A model generated the notes under the pieces. That model worked only from the letters and a program-made list of their open reading frames with translations, did no database searches and was not told the origin of the DNA. The position numbers were made by a program, and so were the translations under genes. Below are positions 1 to 9,239 of a stretch of DNA of 64,000 nt, piece after piece. The stretch is from Toxorhynchites rutilus septentrionalis. Lineage: Eukaryota; Arthropoda; Insecta; Diptera; Culicidae. The stretch covers positions 98,720,515 to 98,784,514 of the forward strand of contig NC_073746.1 in NCBI RefSeq assembly GCF_029784135.1. The letters run 5' to 3'. Numbering within the stretch: the first letter of the stretch is position 1; each line of letters opens with the position of its first letter.

Positions 1-152
1 GATTTTCCTCTCAGTGTAGTTAAAAGGATGAGAAGGATGGGCACAAGCGTATTGTGTTTTGTTTACAAACATAACACAGTAGTTTTCCAAGATGGTTGCA
101 TAGTGGTTTTAGCATATTGGCCCACCTTAGGATATACTTCTAGGCGCCTTGA
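1..152 (-). mobile_element. Partial copy of a short inverted-repeat element (MITE), cut by the window edge
   Basis: Bases from about 52 to 150 are an inverted, diverged match to the complete element at 10048-10253. The shared terminal segment includes CTTAGGATATACTTCTAGG followed by CGCCTT. Internal matches include TTTGTTTACAAACA and a stretch reading CACAGTAG. The other terminus would lie outside the window. The terminus here ends in CGCCTTGA instead of CGCCTTGG, so the copy is slightly decayed. Confidence 0.65.
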
Positions 153-636
153 TCAAATTCAAACACATCGATCCTGGCCAATATGGAAGTACGACTATTC
201 CTTAGAGTTTTAAATAATCTCATCAAATCATACTACAATTTGCAGACTGTGTGCTGGAGCTCAACAAAAGCATCACAACACATAGGAATCGGTATCACGT
301 CGAATGAAACACCCGTACACTTCCTCCGCCCAACTGACACAGTTTCAATTAGCAGCGGTAGACCCAAGACTGCTTGAAACAGTACCCATTCCACTACCAT
401 TGGTGCCTCAATCTCTCTGTTCTATGCACCCTTAGAGTATCCATATACTAATACACAGCATTTGACAGCGTCAAACATGAGTCGCAAAAGCAATTTGCGG
501 CCACTGTCACTCGCGAGAACTGCCAAACTCTCAAGCTGGTGTAAATTAAGGCGCTTAACATACTGTCAGGTGGGTCAAAATGTGAAAACCACTTTACAGC
601 CATGAATTTACAGGATGGACATTAACACACTTCTGA
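153..636. other. No recognisable feature
   Basis: The short open frames in this stretch show no family motif and no codon pattern that I trust. I see no terminal repeats or tRNA-like boxes. It is the flank of the histone-bearing element that begins at about 640. Confidence 0.5.
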
Positions 637-639
637 AAT

Positions 640-741
640 AAAAAAAGACGGGTGGGTAATGTCGGGGACATAACCGGAGTGACGTAGGACTATACAAAGG
701 GGACAGCTTTTGTTAAATATATATTTTAAATATATTGTTTT
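640..741 (+). repeat. Left terminal inverted repeat of histone-bearing element
   Basis: It runs from an A-tract through GACGGGTGGGTAATGTCGGG to an AT-rich tail of TTAAATATATATTTTAAAT type. The same sequence is inverted at 4405-4448/4860-4927 and occurs again at 15894-15995. The next bases (742-757) form the small palindrome GACGTAG-GA-CTACGTC. Confidence 0.75.
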
Positions 742-1260
742 GACGTAGGACTACGTCTAACCGGAAGATATAGGGGGTGAAATGGAAATATAGGCACTGA
801 ACAAGTAGGAAAAAATGCAAGATTTGGAATGCTTATAACTCGAGCATTTCTCAATAGATCGCAAAGGTTTTTGCATCAATTGATAGGAAATATATCTACG
901 CATCTATCATAACGAATAACATTTCATTTTTCTTGAGATAAATAATTGAATAGTTGTGAAATATCGAGCATTGTCAAAATGCACTATGTGCCCATTTTTG
1001 ATTGGTCCATTTTGTGCTCCTCAAATCGAACCGACCAAAACGGGCAACCAGAGCAGCAGCGAAATAGAATAAACCACGATTGGAAAGGAAAAAGAAAAAA
1101 AATGAACGAAACATTGGTCGCAGTGTCACACATGCGTAATTCTCGAGCCAGCCAGTCAGCTTGAAAATCCCCGCTTCGCTGCCGTAACGATCATTCTCTT
1201 TCAAACCGTACACCACATCAGTTCGCATCACAACACATCAACAAACCAACCCAAGCAGCC

Positions 1261-1480
1261 ATGTCTGGACATGGCAAAGGAGGAAAAGTGAAGGGAAAGG
1301 CAAAATCCCGCTCGAACCGTGTTTAGTTTCGGCCGCCGAAGTGATTGAGCTAGCTGACAAAGCTGCTCGCGACGATAAGAAAAACTGCATTCGGATCAGA
1401 ACACATTCGGTGGACATCAAGACAACAGGCAGTTGCAGCGAGTGGCGAGTGGCAAACGCAATCGCAAAACGGCAGCAGGT
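1261..1480 (+). pseudogene. Histone H2A-like pseudogene, copy a
   Basis: A canonical H2A start is present: ATG at 1261 encodes Met-Ser-Gly-His-Gly-Lys-Gly-Gly-Lys-Val-Lys-Gly-Lys-Ala-Lys-Ser-Arg-Ser-Asn-Arg and then meets TAG at 1324-1326. The codons for the central histone fold are deleted. The sequence resumes at about 1330 with the codons for Ala-Ala-Glu-Val-Ile-Glu-Leu-Ala and Lys-Ala-Ala-Arg-Asp-Asp-Lys-Lys, the H2A alpha-3/C-terminal region. H2A is a nucleosome core protein normally about 125 residues long; this copy cannot make it. The leader at about 1195-1260 ends directly at the ATG and looks like a genuine histone 5' UTR. A histone-type stem-loop follows at 1622-1637. There is no intron, as expected for replication-dependent histone genes. 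Confidence 0.8.
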
Positions 1481-1621
1481 AGCAGAAGAAAAAAGTTTGT
1501 TCTTTTAACAATCTGCTTTGGTGGCAAATCCAGAACAAGGCGGCATCGAGGGCGTTCGAAATGGTTTTTTTCAAAACCACGAGTACAAAGTTTTCTAAAT
1601 TGGAACCATTCCATAAAACAA

Positions 1622-1637
1622 GGCGCTTATCAGGGCC
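1622..1637 (+). promoter_or_regulatory. Histone 3' stem-loop (copy a)
   Basis: GGCGCTTATCAGGGCC differs slightly from the animal histone mRNA consensus GGYYCTTYTNARRRCC and lies about 150 bp past the H2A remnant, where the processing hairpin belongs. Confidence 0.65.
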
Positions 1638-2233
1638 ATTAAACCTTTCAAAAAAGAGTTTACGAAATACAGTTAAATGCTTTCTACAATAATATAATAA
1701 ATAATAATAAAACACAAATTGATTTTTTCATAATTTATTTGCCAGGATCTGATGAGTATGTGAATTTGGCAGTTGTTCTGAGATTATTGATAGTTGGGGA
1801 CTTTCCTGATTATTCAATTTTCACCAATTCTTAAATTGTTTCCAGATTGAAAGTACAGTAATTTACAATTAGTTCGACATTTAGCTAATTGGACGGACAT
1901 GTAATGCGACATAATTAGTTGGACATTTTTGTAAACATAGAGATCCAAATTATGACCCCACATTGAAAGTCGACACTGTACCACTGTCATCGAAAATGTT
2001 CAATTACAGGTTAAAATTACCTCCAATCCGACACTAAGTGGTGGTAATGCGACGTGCCATTGAATGTAATTTACTGTACAATATGTCACAAGCTGGATGG
2101 GAAGAAATTTTCCAACTGTGAAAGCTGTGGTGAGTGGCAAACGTAATCGCTAAACAGAAAGGTTTAGCCGAACAAGATGGGGATATCGAGTGATAACAAA
2201 ACAATAAACTCTTTAGATTGAAGATAATTTTGT

Positions 2234-2249
2234 GATCCTGAAAAGGACC
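2234..2249 (-). promoter_or_regulatory. Histone-type stem-loop in reverse orientation
   Basis: Read on the minus strand this is GGTCCTTTTCAGGATC, close to the histone 3' hairpin. It implies that a second histone gene on the opposite strand was once part of each unit, as in divergent or convergent histone clusters. The same sequence recurs at 3538-3553, and inverted at 16801-16816. Confidence 0.5.
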
Positions 2250-2409
2250 CTTTTTAGCCTGCATGTGAATCCAACGAGCGAACAAATCGTGATGAATGTA
2301 TTTTTTTGCCATCGCTGCCTTTTAACGCTCATTCGTTCGTCTCGTTGGACTCGCCCCTTTGGCTGAGTCTGCCGATTTGTCTCTATCCTGTGAGTGTGTA
2401 CCGCTAGAG

Positions 2410-2416
2410 TATAAAA
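2410..2416 (+). promoter_or_regulatory. TATA box of H2A cassette b
   Basis: TATAAAA sits about 128 bp upstream of the degenerate H2A start. It is followed by a leader containing TTTCAAACCGTAAAC, also seen upstream of copies a and c. The same box occurs in cassette c (3714) and inverted in block 2 (16634-16640). Confidence 0.6.
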
Positions 2417-2537
2417 TACGCGGACCCCAAAAAAATATGTTATTTTCTTTCAAACCGTAAACAAACCGTGTGGTTGTACGGCATCGTTTAACATCGCATC
2501 GCATCACATCGACAAAGCAACACAAACAGCAACGTGG

Positions 2538-2790
2538 ACGTGTGGACGTAACAAAGGAGGACAAGTGAAGGGAAAGGCAAAGTCCCACTCGAACCGTGCA
2601 AGTGTGCAGTTCCACGTAGGTGTATTCGCCAATTTCTCCGCAAGGGTAGCTAGGCCGAGCGCGTTAGTACCAGTGCACCAGTCTACCTAGCCGGCGTTAT
2701 ATAGTTTCGGCCGCCGAAGTGATCGAGTTAGCTGGCAAAGCTGCTCGAGACGATAAGAAAACCCGCATTCAGAACAGAACACATTCGGTT
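2538..2790 (+). pseudogene. Histone H2A-like pseudogene, copy b
   Basis: The start codon is mutated to ACG, followed by codons aligning with the H2A N terminus (Gly-Arg, Lys-Gly-Gly, then Val-Lys-Gly-Lys-Ala-Lys-Ser). The region equivalent to Leu-Gln-Phe-Pro-Val-Gly-Arg-Ile-His and Arg-Lys-Gly is recognisable but frameshifted. It is followed by the codons for Ala-Ala-Glu-Val-Ile-Glu-Leu-Ala-Gly-Lys-Ala-Ala-Arg. Several frameshifts and stops prevent translation. This copy keeps the central part lost from copy a, so the copies decayed independently after duplication. Confidence 0.75.
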
Positions 2791-3007
2791 CGGTGGACAT
2801 CAAGACAACAGGCAGTTGCAGCGAGTGGCGAGTGGCAAACGCAATCGCAAAACGGCAGCTGGTAGCAGAAGAAAAAAGTTTGTTCTTTATACAATCTGCT
2901 TTGGTGGCAAATCCAGAACAAGTCGGCATCGAGGGCGTTCGAAATGGTTTTTTTTTTCAAAATCACGAGTATTAAGTTTTCTAAATTGAAACCATTCCAT
3001 AAAACAA

Positions 3008-3023
3008 GGCGCTTTTCAGGGCC
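3008..3023 (+). promoter_or_regulatory. Histone 3' stem-loop (copy b)
   Basis: GGCGCTTTTCAGGGCC fits the histone hairpin with one stem mismatch and lies downstream of H2A copy b, in the same place as the hairpin of copy a. Confidence 0.7.
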
Positions 3024-3537
3024 ATTAAACCTTCAAAAAAAAAAAGTTTAGGAAATACAGTTCAATGCTTTCTAAAACAATATCCAAAATAATAATAAAA
3101 CACAAATTGATTTTTTCATAATTTGTTTGCCAGGATATGATGAGTATGTGAATTTGGCAGTTGTTCTGAGCTTATTGATTTTCACCAATTCTTAAATTGC
3201 TTCTAGATTGAAAGTACAGTAATTTACACTTATCTCGACATTTAGCTAATTGGACGGACCTGTAATGCGACATATTTAGTTGGACATTTTTGTAAACGTA
3301 GAGTTCGGGGTCCAAATTATGACGCCACATTGAAAGTCGACACTATACCACTGTCATCGCAAATGTTCAATTACAGGTTAAACAATATGTCACAAGCTGG
3401 ATGGGAAGAAATTTTCCAACTGTGAAAGCTGTGGTGAGTGGCAAACGTAATCGCTAAACAGAAAGGTTTAGCCGAACAAGATGGGGATATCGAGTGATAA
3501 CAAAACAATAAACTCTTTAGATTGAAGATAATTTTGT

Positions 3538-3553
3538 GATCCTGAAAAGGACC
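3538..3553 (-). promoter_or_regulatory. Reverse-oriented histone-type stem-loop, second unit
   Basis: Identical to the hairpin at 2234-2249 and embedded in the same duplicated ~530-bp segment. On the minus strand it reads GGTCCTTTTCAGGATC. Confidence 0.5.
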
Positions 3554-3713
3554 CTTTTTAGCCTGCATGTGAATCCAACGAGCGAACAAATCGTGATGAA
3601 TGTATTTTTTTGCCATCGCTGCCTTTTAACGCTCATTCGTTCGTCTCGTTGGACTCGCCCCTTTGGCTGAGTCTGCCGATTTGTCTCTATCCTGTGAGTG
3701 TGTACCGCTAGAG

Positions 3714-3720
3714 TATAAAA
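3714..3720 (+). promoter_or_regulatory. TATA box of H2A cassette c
   Basis: TATAAAA about 125 bp upstream of the degenerate H2A start at 3842. The flanks are near-identical to those of cassette b. Confidence 0.6.
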
Positions 3721-3841
3721 TACGCGGACCCCAAAAAAATATGTTATTTTCTTTCAAACCGTAAACAAACCGTGTGGTTGTACGGCATCGTTTAACATCG
3801 CATCGCATCACATCGACAAAGCAACACAAACAGCAACGTGG

Positions 3842-4130
3842 ACGTGTGGACGTAACAAAGGAGGACAAGTTAAGGGAAAGGCAAAGTCTCACTCGAACCG
3901 TGCAGGTCTCCAGTTCCCTGTTGGTCGCATTCACTGATTGCTCCGCAAGGGTAACTAGGCCGAACGGATTGGTGCCGGAGCACCAGTATACCTAACAGCG
4001 ATTATAGAGTTTCGGCCGTCGGAGTGCTCGAGTTGGCTTGCAAAGCTGCTCATGACAATCAGAAAACCCGCATCAAGAACGAAGCAGCTTCGGTTCGGCG
4101 CTCATCAAGGCAACAATTAGTTTCAGTGAG
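3842..4130 (+). pseudogene. Histone H2A-like pseudogene, copy c
   Basis: This is the best-preserved central region. After the mutated start (ACG) the codons give the H2A N-terminal basic tail, then [10 protein letters not shown] followed by a stop in place of the next residue. Codons equivalent to Leu-Leu-Arg-Lys-Gly-Asn, Ala-Glu-Arg and Gly-Ala-Gly-Ala-Pro-Val-Tyr-Leu follow, with further stops. The C-terminal part continues in a shifted frame. It ends before a perfect histone hairpin at 4314-4329. It is intronless and cannot be translated. Confidence 0.8.
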
Positions 4131-4313
4131 TGGCAAAGTGTTTCTCCGGAACGTCGCATTAAATGTAATTTACTGAACAACATGTCACAAGCTGGATGGG
4201 AAGAAATTTTCCAACTGTGAAAGCTGTGGCGAGTGGCAAACGCAATAGCTGAACAGGAAGGTTTAACCGAACAAGATGGGAATATCGAGTGATAACAAAA
4301 ACACAACACCAAA

Positions 4314-4329
4314 GGTTCTTTTCAGAACC
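4314..4329 (+). promoter_or_regulatory. Histone 3' stem-loop (copy c), perfect consensus
   Basis: GGTTCTTTTCAGAACC matches the histone mRNA stem-loop consensus with a fully paired 6-bp stem and a 4-base loop. Confidence 0.8.
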
Positions 4330-4448
4330 ATCAACATGTTCATAAAGAGTAAAAAGTAAACTAATCCATTTTTCAGGTAGATAGGTAGGTATTCACGTAG
4401 GAGAAGAAAATAAAACAATATATTTAAAATATATATTTAACAAAAGCT

Positions 4449-4859
4449 CCCCCCCCCCTGATCATTCAACAAGAGCCAAAGGTTGTACCGCTCATGACAA
4501 CTCTACACGAACTGATGATTGCGCCGGCTAGTGACCATTCTATCCTGGATTTCTCGAGTCGAGAAAGACGCACCACGCTAGATATGGGGTACAGACTAGG
4601 GAGCGTTGCTGATTAATGGTCAGCTGCATCCCAATAGGAAGTAGCCCGTGTCGGGCACACGTATAGAGCATCGAAGACTGCAACATACCAATTATGAGAA
4701 CACTTGTAATACTAACCTCGAGCCAACCGCGAGTAATTGGTTACATATTACTAACATAGTTGTAAGACAAAAATTGTCAAAATATTGGACTCCCGGCCCC
4801 GTCAGGCTAACGCCACATGTGCCTTAATAAAAAATATATTTTGGAAAAAAAAAAAAAAA
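4449..4859 (+). mobile_element. Retroposed short element inserted in the right terminal repeat
   Basis: A ~400-bp sequence ends with GCCTTAATAAAA, an AT-rich tail and a 15-base A run (4845-4859). It splits the right terminal repeat of block 1. AAAAGCT occurs on both sides (4442-4448 and 4856-4862), fitting a short target duplication. The same sequence recurs at 48205-48626 with about 90% identity by eye. It has no coding capacity and resembles the 3' end of a non-LTR element or a SINE. I cannot name the family. Confidence 0.65.
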
Positions 4860-5039
4860 GCTGTCCCCTTTGTATAGTCCTACGTCATTCCGGTTATGTC
4901 CCCGACATTACCCACCCGTCTTTTTTTCCCCTCTGATCAATTGAGTTTCGTGACATCAGCTATGCGATTTATAATGAGTGATATAACTTCTTTTTTTTCT
5001 CTTCAAGAGATTTTTATTGGTTTTATACGGTATATACGA

Positions 5040-5330
5040 GAGGAGAAAAGATGCGGGTCCGGTTGAAGACCGTAGCGCCAAACAGAAAAGCAAATATTAA
5101 TGTAACTGAAAGGCTAGTTTAATTAGAAAAGATGCGAGACCGGCTGATGACCGAAGCGCACATCGAAAAAAAAAAATGGAGGAAAAGATGCGAGACCGGC
5201 TGACGACCGCAGCGCACACAAATAAAGAAGAAAAATCAAGAAGATGCGAGACCGGCTGAAGACCGCAGCGCAAACAAATAAGAAAAGAGCGAGAAGATAT
5301 AACACCGATTGAAAATCACAGTTCATACAA
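5040..5330 (+). repeat. Imperfect tandem repeat, five units of ~52-80 bp
   Basis: Each unit contains GATGCGAGACCGGCTGA-GACCG-AGCGCA or a variant, starting at about 5050, 5131, 5188, 5243 and 5295. Unit spacing over the last four is 52-57 bp. The array lies upstream of the Ty3/gypsy gag and could belong to that element's leader. Confidence 0.8.
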
Positions 5331-5940
5331 GAGGAGGAAATTTAATGATACTGATCATAGTGATTGTATTTAACAGATATAGAGATAGAGCTTAAAAAAA
5401 TCTCTTTGACCAACGAGGATTTTCACCAAGAAGTGGAGAAGTTTGTGTTTGTGATATTTGTGTATGATCCAGTTATCCAGGACTGTTTGATTATACAACA
5501 AAGCTCCCATAAGAAGCATTTTCTTGCTTTGCTTATTTATGCCATGACTGAGACTTTTGAATTTCAAACGACATACATACTCATATTGAAACTAGTGAGA
5601 ATGAGAGAAAATGGCATGAGTGTGCATACAGCGTAGCTATGCACTTTTAGAGATAACTGTATGCTGAGACTTGAATGTCACGACTGCCGTGTGTTAGTGA
5701 TATTATAAGGAAGAAAAGTACAACTACAAGCAATGCGTACGAGTCATCAACGCGTTTAAAAAAAAATGGTGTGACAGTTCTTTGTTGTTCCTTTGACGGT
5801 CGATTAATTATTTTCGAATAAATTAATTCGGCTTTCAATATTCAGTGAATATCCAGTGATTTTGAATTAAAATGTACAAATATAATGCAGAAGATATTGG
5901 AATTGCGTGACTGAAATGGCTCGTTTTATTTACCTTTCAG
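5331..5940. other. Unassigned stretch upstream of gypsy gag
   Basis: A 90-codon open frame at 5364-5636 shows no recognised domain. I could not find a matching LTR between here and the region after 9651. The last bases before 5941 may be the element's untranslated leader. Confidence 0.4.
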
Positions 5941-6459
5941 ATGAATTCGGAAAATCAATTTCAACTGGATCCTTTCAATGATGCCACCGATGCTTCCAAT
6001 CTACGTCGTGAGTGGGAGGAGTGGCATAGATCCTGTGAAATAGTATTGGAACTGAAAAAGATTGAATCGCAGCACGAAAGGCTCCTTTTTCTGTTGGCTC
6101 GAGGAGGTAGAGGTTTGCAGAGAATTTATTACCATCTTGCACCAGTGGCTGGAGAAATCTATCCAGAACCGGCGAAAGTTCCATTCGCGCCACGGGAGAT
6201 TCCGGAGTACGACAACGCTGTCAAGCGTCTCAATGCCTTCGTCGTTGGAAAACGCAACGAAAGGGTTGAACTGGAAGTTTTCCGTTCTCTCCGTCAAACA
6301 ACTGAAGAGATGTTCAACCGTTTTACTTTGAGATTGCGCACTCAGGCTGTATGCTGTAACTTCGGTGACCGTGAGGAAAAAGAATTGTTGCAACAGATAA
6401 CGGTGGGTGCACTGGATGAGAGGGAGAGAAATAACGCATTGAAGGAAATATGGATTTAG
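5941..6459 (+). pseudogene. Gypsy gag, N-terminal part
   Basis: 172 codons from ATG 5941. The acidic start and helical Trp-rich segment (Arg-Glu-Trp-Glu-Glu-Trp) resemble retrotransposon Gag capsid domains, which assemble the intracellular particle. The frame ends at TAG 6457-6459, while the expected continuation (Asp-Leu-Asp-Glu-Ile-Val, then a motif with Asn-Arg-Glu) is open in another frame from 6450. This indicates one frameshift near 6430-6455. Confidence 0.7.
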
Positions 6460-6890
6460 ATGAGATCGTAAATTATGCGATTAATCGCGAGATCCTGCTG
6501 AAGCAGAAAGGAAAAATGCAGCCGTTCAGATCCGAAACCGATACGGTGGCTTTGGTCAAACAAGATTGGACAAAGAAGATGCCAAAGAGGGGATATTCGA
6601 CACAATCGTTCAAGCGTGATCGGAGATTGGAAAATGCTGGAAGAACAGAATGCAGCCGTTTTGGATCATGGCGACACCATCGAGAGTCGAAAGATTGCAT
6701 CGCCCGAAACGCTTCGTGCAACAAATGTGGGGTCCAAGGTCACTTCGCGAGGAAGTGCAGAGTTGGTCGGAATGAGCCCTCTAAAATCCGATACTCTTGG
6801 AAAAAATCGGAAACGGCTAATGCTGTGCGGGATGGAAGTGCCCAGGGATCAAGATGGGAATATCCGTCCCGTTTTGACGAGAATAAAGAG
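6450..6890 (+). pseudogene. Gypsy gag C-terminal part with CCHC zinc knuckle
   Basis: Continuation of Gag in a shifted frame. A Cys-X2-Cys-X4-His-X4-Cys knuckle (Cys-Asn-Lys-Cys-Gly-Val-Gln-Gly-His-Phe-Ala-Arg-Lys-Cys) is encoded near 6720-6760, preceded by a degenerate first finger. It would bind the element's RNA in the particle. The frame stays open to a GT dinucleotide at 6891 and then reaches TAA at 6897. Confidence 0.7.
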
Positions 6891-7034
6891 GTAGAATAAC
6901 CTTTTCTATTTTATATTTCTTATTTTATATTCTTAACACGAAGATTAACTGAAACGAACGATTAATTTGACATAAATAAAGCTAATCAAAACTAATGTTA
7001 ACATTTTGTTCTTTCAAATTATTTGCTTTGCCAG
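6891..7034 (+). other. Intron-like segment between gag and pol
   Basis: This AT-rich 144-bp segment begins with GT and ends with a pyrimidine-rich tract and GCCAG. Its removal would join the gag and protease reading frames in phase, since both flanks are in the same frame and the length is a multiple of three. The donor (GTAGAA) is weak, so this may equally be insertion or decay. Confidence 0.3.
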
Positions 7035-9239
7035 GCAAACACAGCACATGATGGAACAATTGTGGGATTTATTGATCAACTCCCGGTAGAGTTTCTGATT
7101 GACTCTGGGGCGTCAATCAACACTGTTTTTGGTCCGTCCGAGTGGATCTCGCCAATGGTTGTAGTTCCAAAAGGAACAGATGATATCCGCTTGTGCATAA
7201 ATATGCGATATCCCAACCAAGCGATACAGCGGGAACATTATCCATTACCACTCATTGATACACTGTTAAACAAGCTGAAGGGAGCGGTTGTATTCTCCAG
7301 CATTGACATCACCTCGGCATACTATCATGTAGAATTACATCCAACGTCACGCGAAATAATAACGTTCATGACGGGAAGAGGTCTCATGCGGTTCAAGCGT
7401 TTAATGTTTGGTATCAACTGCGCACCTGAGATATTTCCGCGAATAATGTGTGAAATGTTTGTTGGTATTGAAGGTGTTGTGGTGTATATCGACGACATTG
7501 TTGTTTGGGGATCAACACTAGAAGATCATGATGAACGGTTACAAAAAGTACTAAATATTCTTGAGGATAACCGGGCAATGCTAAACAAAGAAAAGTGTGT
7601 TTTTGGCGTGAAAGAGCTCGAAATACTGGGCTTCAAGGTAGGCGTGGATGGAATCAGCCCAACGGATGCCAAAGTTGCAGCAATCCGGAACTTCAGAATG
7701 CCAGAAACAAAGGAGGAGGTCCGAAGCTTCCTTGGTTGGATCAATTTCGTTGGACAGTTCATACCGCATTTGTCATCAAGAACAGAAGCCCTTCGACGAT
7801 TTATTAGAGGGGAAGTGGAGTCATTTGGTTTAGAACAACAAACAGCTTTTGATGATCTGCGCAACGAGCTTTCGAACACCGTACAACATTTAGGATTCTT
7901 TGACCCAAAGGACCAGACAGAGCTATACGTTGATGCATCCGCAGTGGGTCTTGGAGCTGTTTTAATCCAGAGAGATATTTGGGAAAAACCAAGGATTATC
8001 AGTTTCGCATCGAAAGGTCTCACTAAGACGGAGAGGGTTTATCCGCAAACACAACGCGAAGCCTTAGCTATTGTTTGGGCTGTGGAAAAATTTTATGCGT
8101 ATTTATTTGGAGTGCACTTTACTGGGTTTACTGACCATAAAACACTTGAATATATATTTAACGGAAAACATCAGGAGGGGAAGCGAGCTTGCTCTCGGGC
8201 TGAGGCGTGGGCGTAGCGGTTACAGCCTTATGATTTTAAAGTGGTACATGTGTCAGGATCCGACAATATCTCTGATATTTTATCAAGATTATGTACGCAA
8301 ACAGATGCAGCATTTGTAGAATCTTCAGACCATTTTGTTTGTGGGATAGGCGAAGGGCCGTCAGCCATTACGCTGGACGACATTCGGAAGGAAACAAATC
8401 TTGATGATGTGCTTAAGAAAGTTGTAGGATCCATTAAAACGCAGGTGTAGCCATCACGTTTGTTCGCTTATCAAGCTTTCTCTAAAGAATTGGGGGTGAT
8501 TCAAGGCGTTGTAGTAAGAGATGACCGAATTATTCTTCCATCAAAACTGCGACAAAGAGCATTAGATATCGCGCATCGAGGCCATCCAGGAGTAGTTTCA
8601 ATGAAACGAAATCTCAGGGAGAAAGTGTGGTGGCCCTATATGGACCGAGATGTTGAGCATCGTGTACAAGAATGTGTGGGTTGTGCTTCAATGAGTTCAC
8701 AAGGACCACCGGAACCAATGCACCGCAAAGAATTGCCGAATCGTGCATGGCAGGATTTGGCCATAGATTTTTTTTTCTCTGCCAAGGAATGTGCGACGTT
8801 CTTGGTACTAGTTGATTACTATAGCCGATTTTTATCTGTCACTGAAATGAAGTCTACTAATGCAAGAAAAACTATTGAGGTTTTGGAAAGCATGTTTAAG
8901 GAGCACACATATCCAGAGACAGTTAGAACTGACAATGGACCTCCGTTCGCTAGCGAAGAGTTTTCGAACTACTGTCTCAGTAAAAATATTCGACTTGTAC
9001 GCAGCATTCCGTACTGGCCCCAGATGAACGGTTTGGTTGAACGACAGAACCAGGGGATCCTGCGCACCTTGAGAATTGCTCGCACAATGAAGGAGGACTG
9101 GCGAAAAGCCGTTGAGGAATATGTATATTCGTATAATACTACACCACATTCAGTCACCGGGAAGTCACCGATGGAGTTGCTTACTGGACGACCAGTGAAA
9201 GACCTACTCCCATCACTGAGAACCGAACCCTACTCGTGA
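7035..9239 (+). pseudogene. Gypsy pol: protease, RT, RNase H, integrase
   Basis: Read in one frame with TAG stops at 8214-8216 and 8448-8450. The protease motif Leu-Ile-Asp-Ser-Gly-Ala-Ser is followed within a few residues by the RT start (Trp-Ile-Ser-Pro-Met-Val-Val-Val-Pro-Lys). The rest of the protease and the pol linker have therefore been deleted. The RT catalytic box Tyr-Ile-Asp-Asp lies near 7485-7500. RNase H begins at Tyr-Val-Asp-Ala-Ser near 7925. Integrase keeps the HHCC zinc module (His-X3-His near 8575, Cys-X2-Cys near 8670) and a catalytic core (Asp near 8763, Asp in Thr-Asn-Asp-Asn-Gly near 8930). Such enzymes copy and insert the element; this copy is not functional. Confidence 0.8.

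Larger units (their letters stand above)
640..4927. mobile_element. Inverted-repeat-bounded element carrying three tandem histone H2A cassettes (block 1)
   Basis: The two ends are inverted copies of one ~70-100-bp sequence. The left end (640-741) reads GACGGGTGGGTAATG onward and the right end (4405-4448 plus 4860-4927) is its reverse complement, split by a retro-insertion at 4449-4859. Between them lie three direct units of about 1.3-1.4 kb. Each holds a histone promoter region, an H2A-like coding remnant and a histone-type 3' stem-loop. The 2085-2620 and 3385-3910 segments are nearly identical, so amplification was recent relative to coding decay. No transposase is visible, so the element is non-autonomous. 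A second, inverted copy lies at 15894-18357. I could not define a clean target duplication. Confidence 0.7.

Noticed and set aside
974..1231. 85-codon minus-strand open frame over the H2A leader
   Set aside because: It overlaps the histone leader and low-complexity A-rich sequence, and its product is a T-rich shadow translation with no domain.
2034..2312. 92-codon minus-strand frame repeated in several cassettes (also 3371-3616, 16738-17046)
   Set aside because: The repetition follows from the repeated DNA, not from coding constraint. No protein family is recognised and the frames end differently in each copy.
5364..5636. 90-codon open frame upstream of gypsy gag
   Set aside because: No motif, no counterpart in known gypsy elements, and an AT-rich composition compatible with chance.
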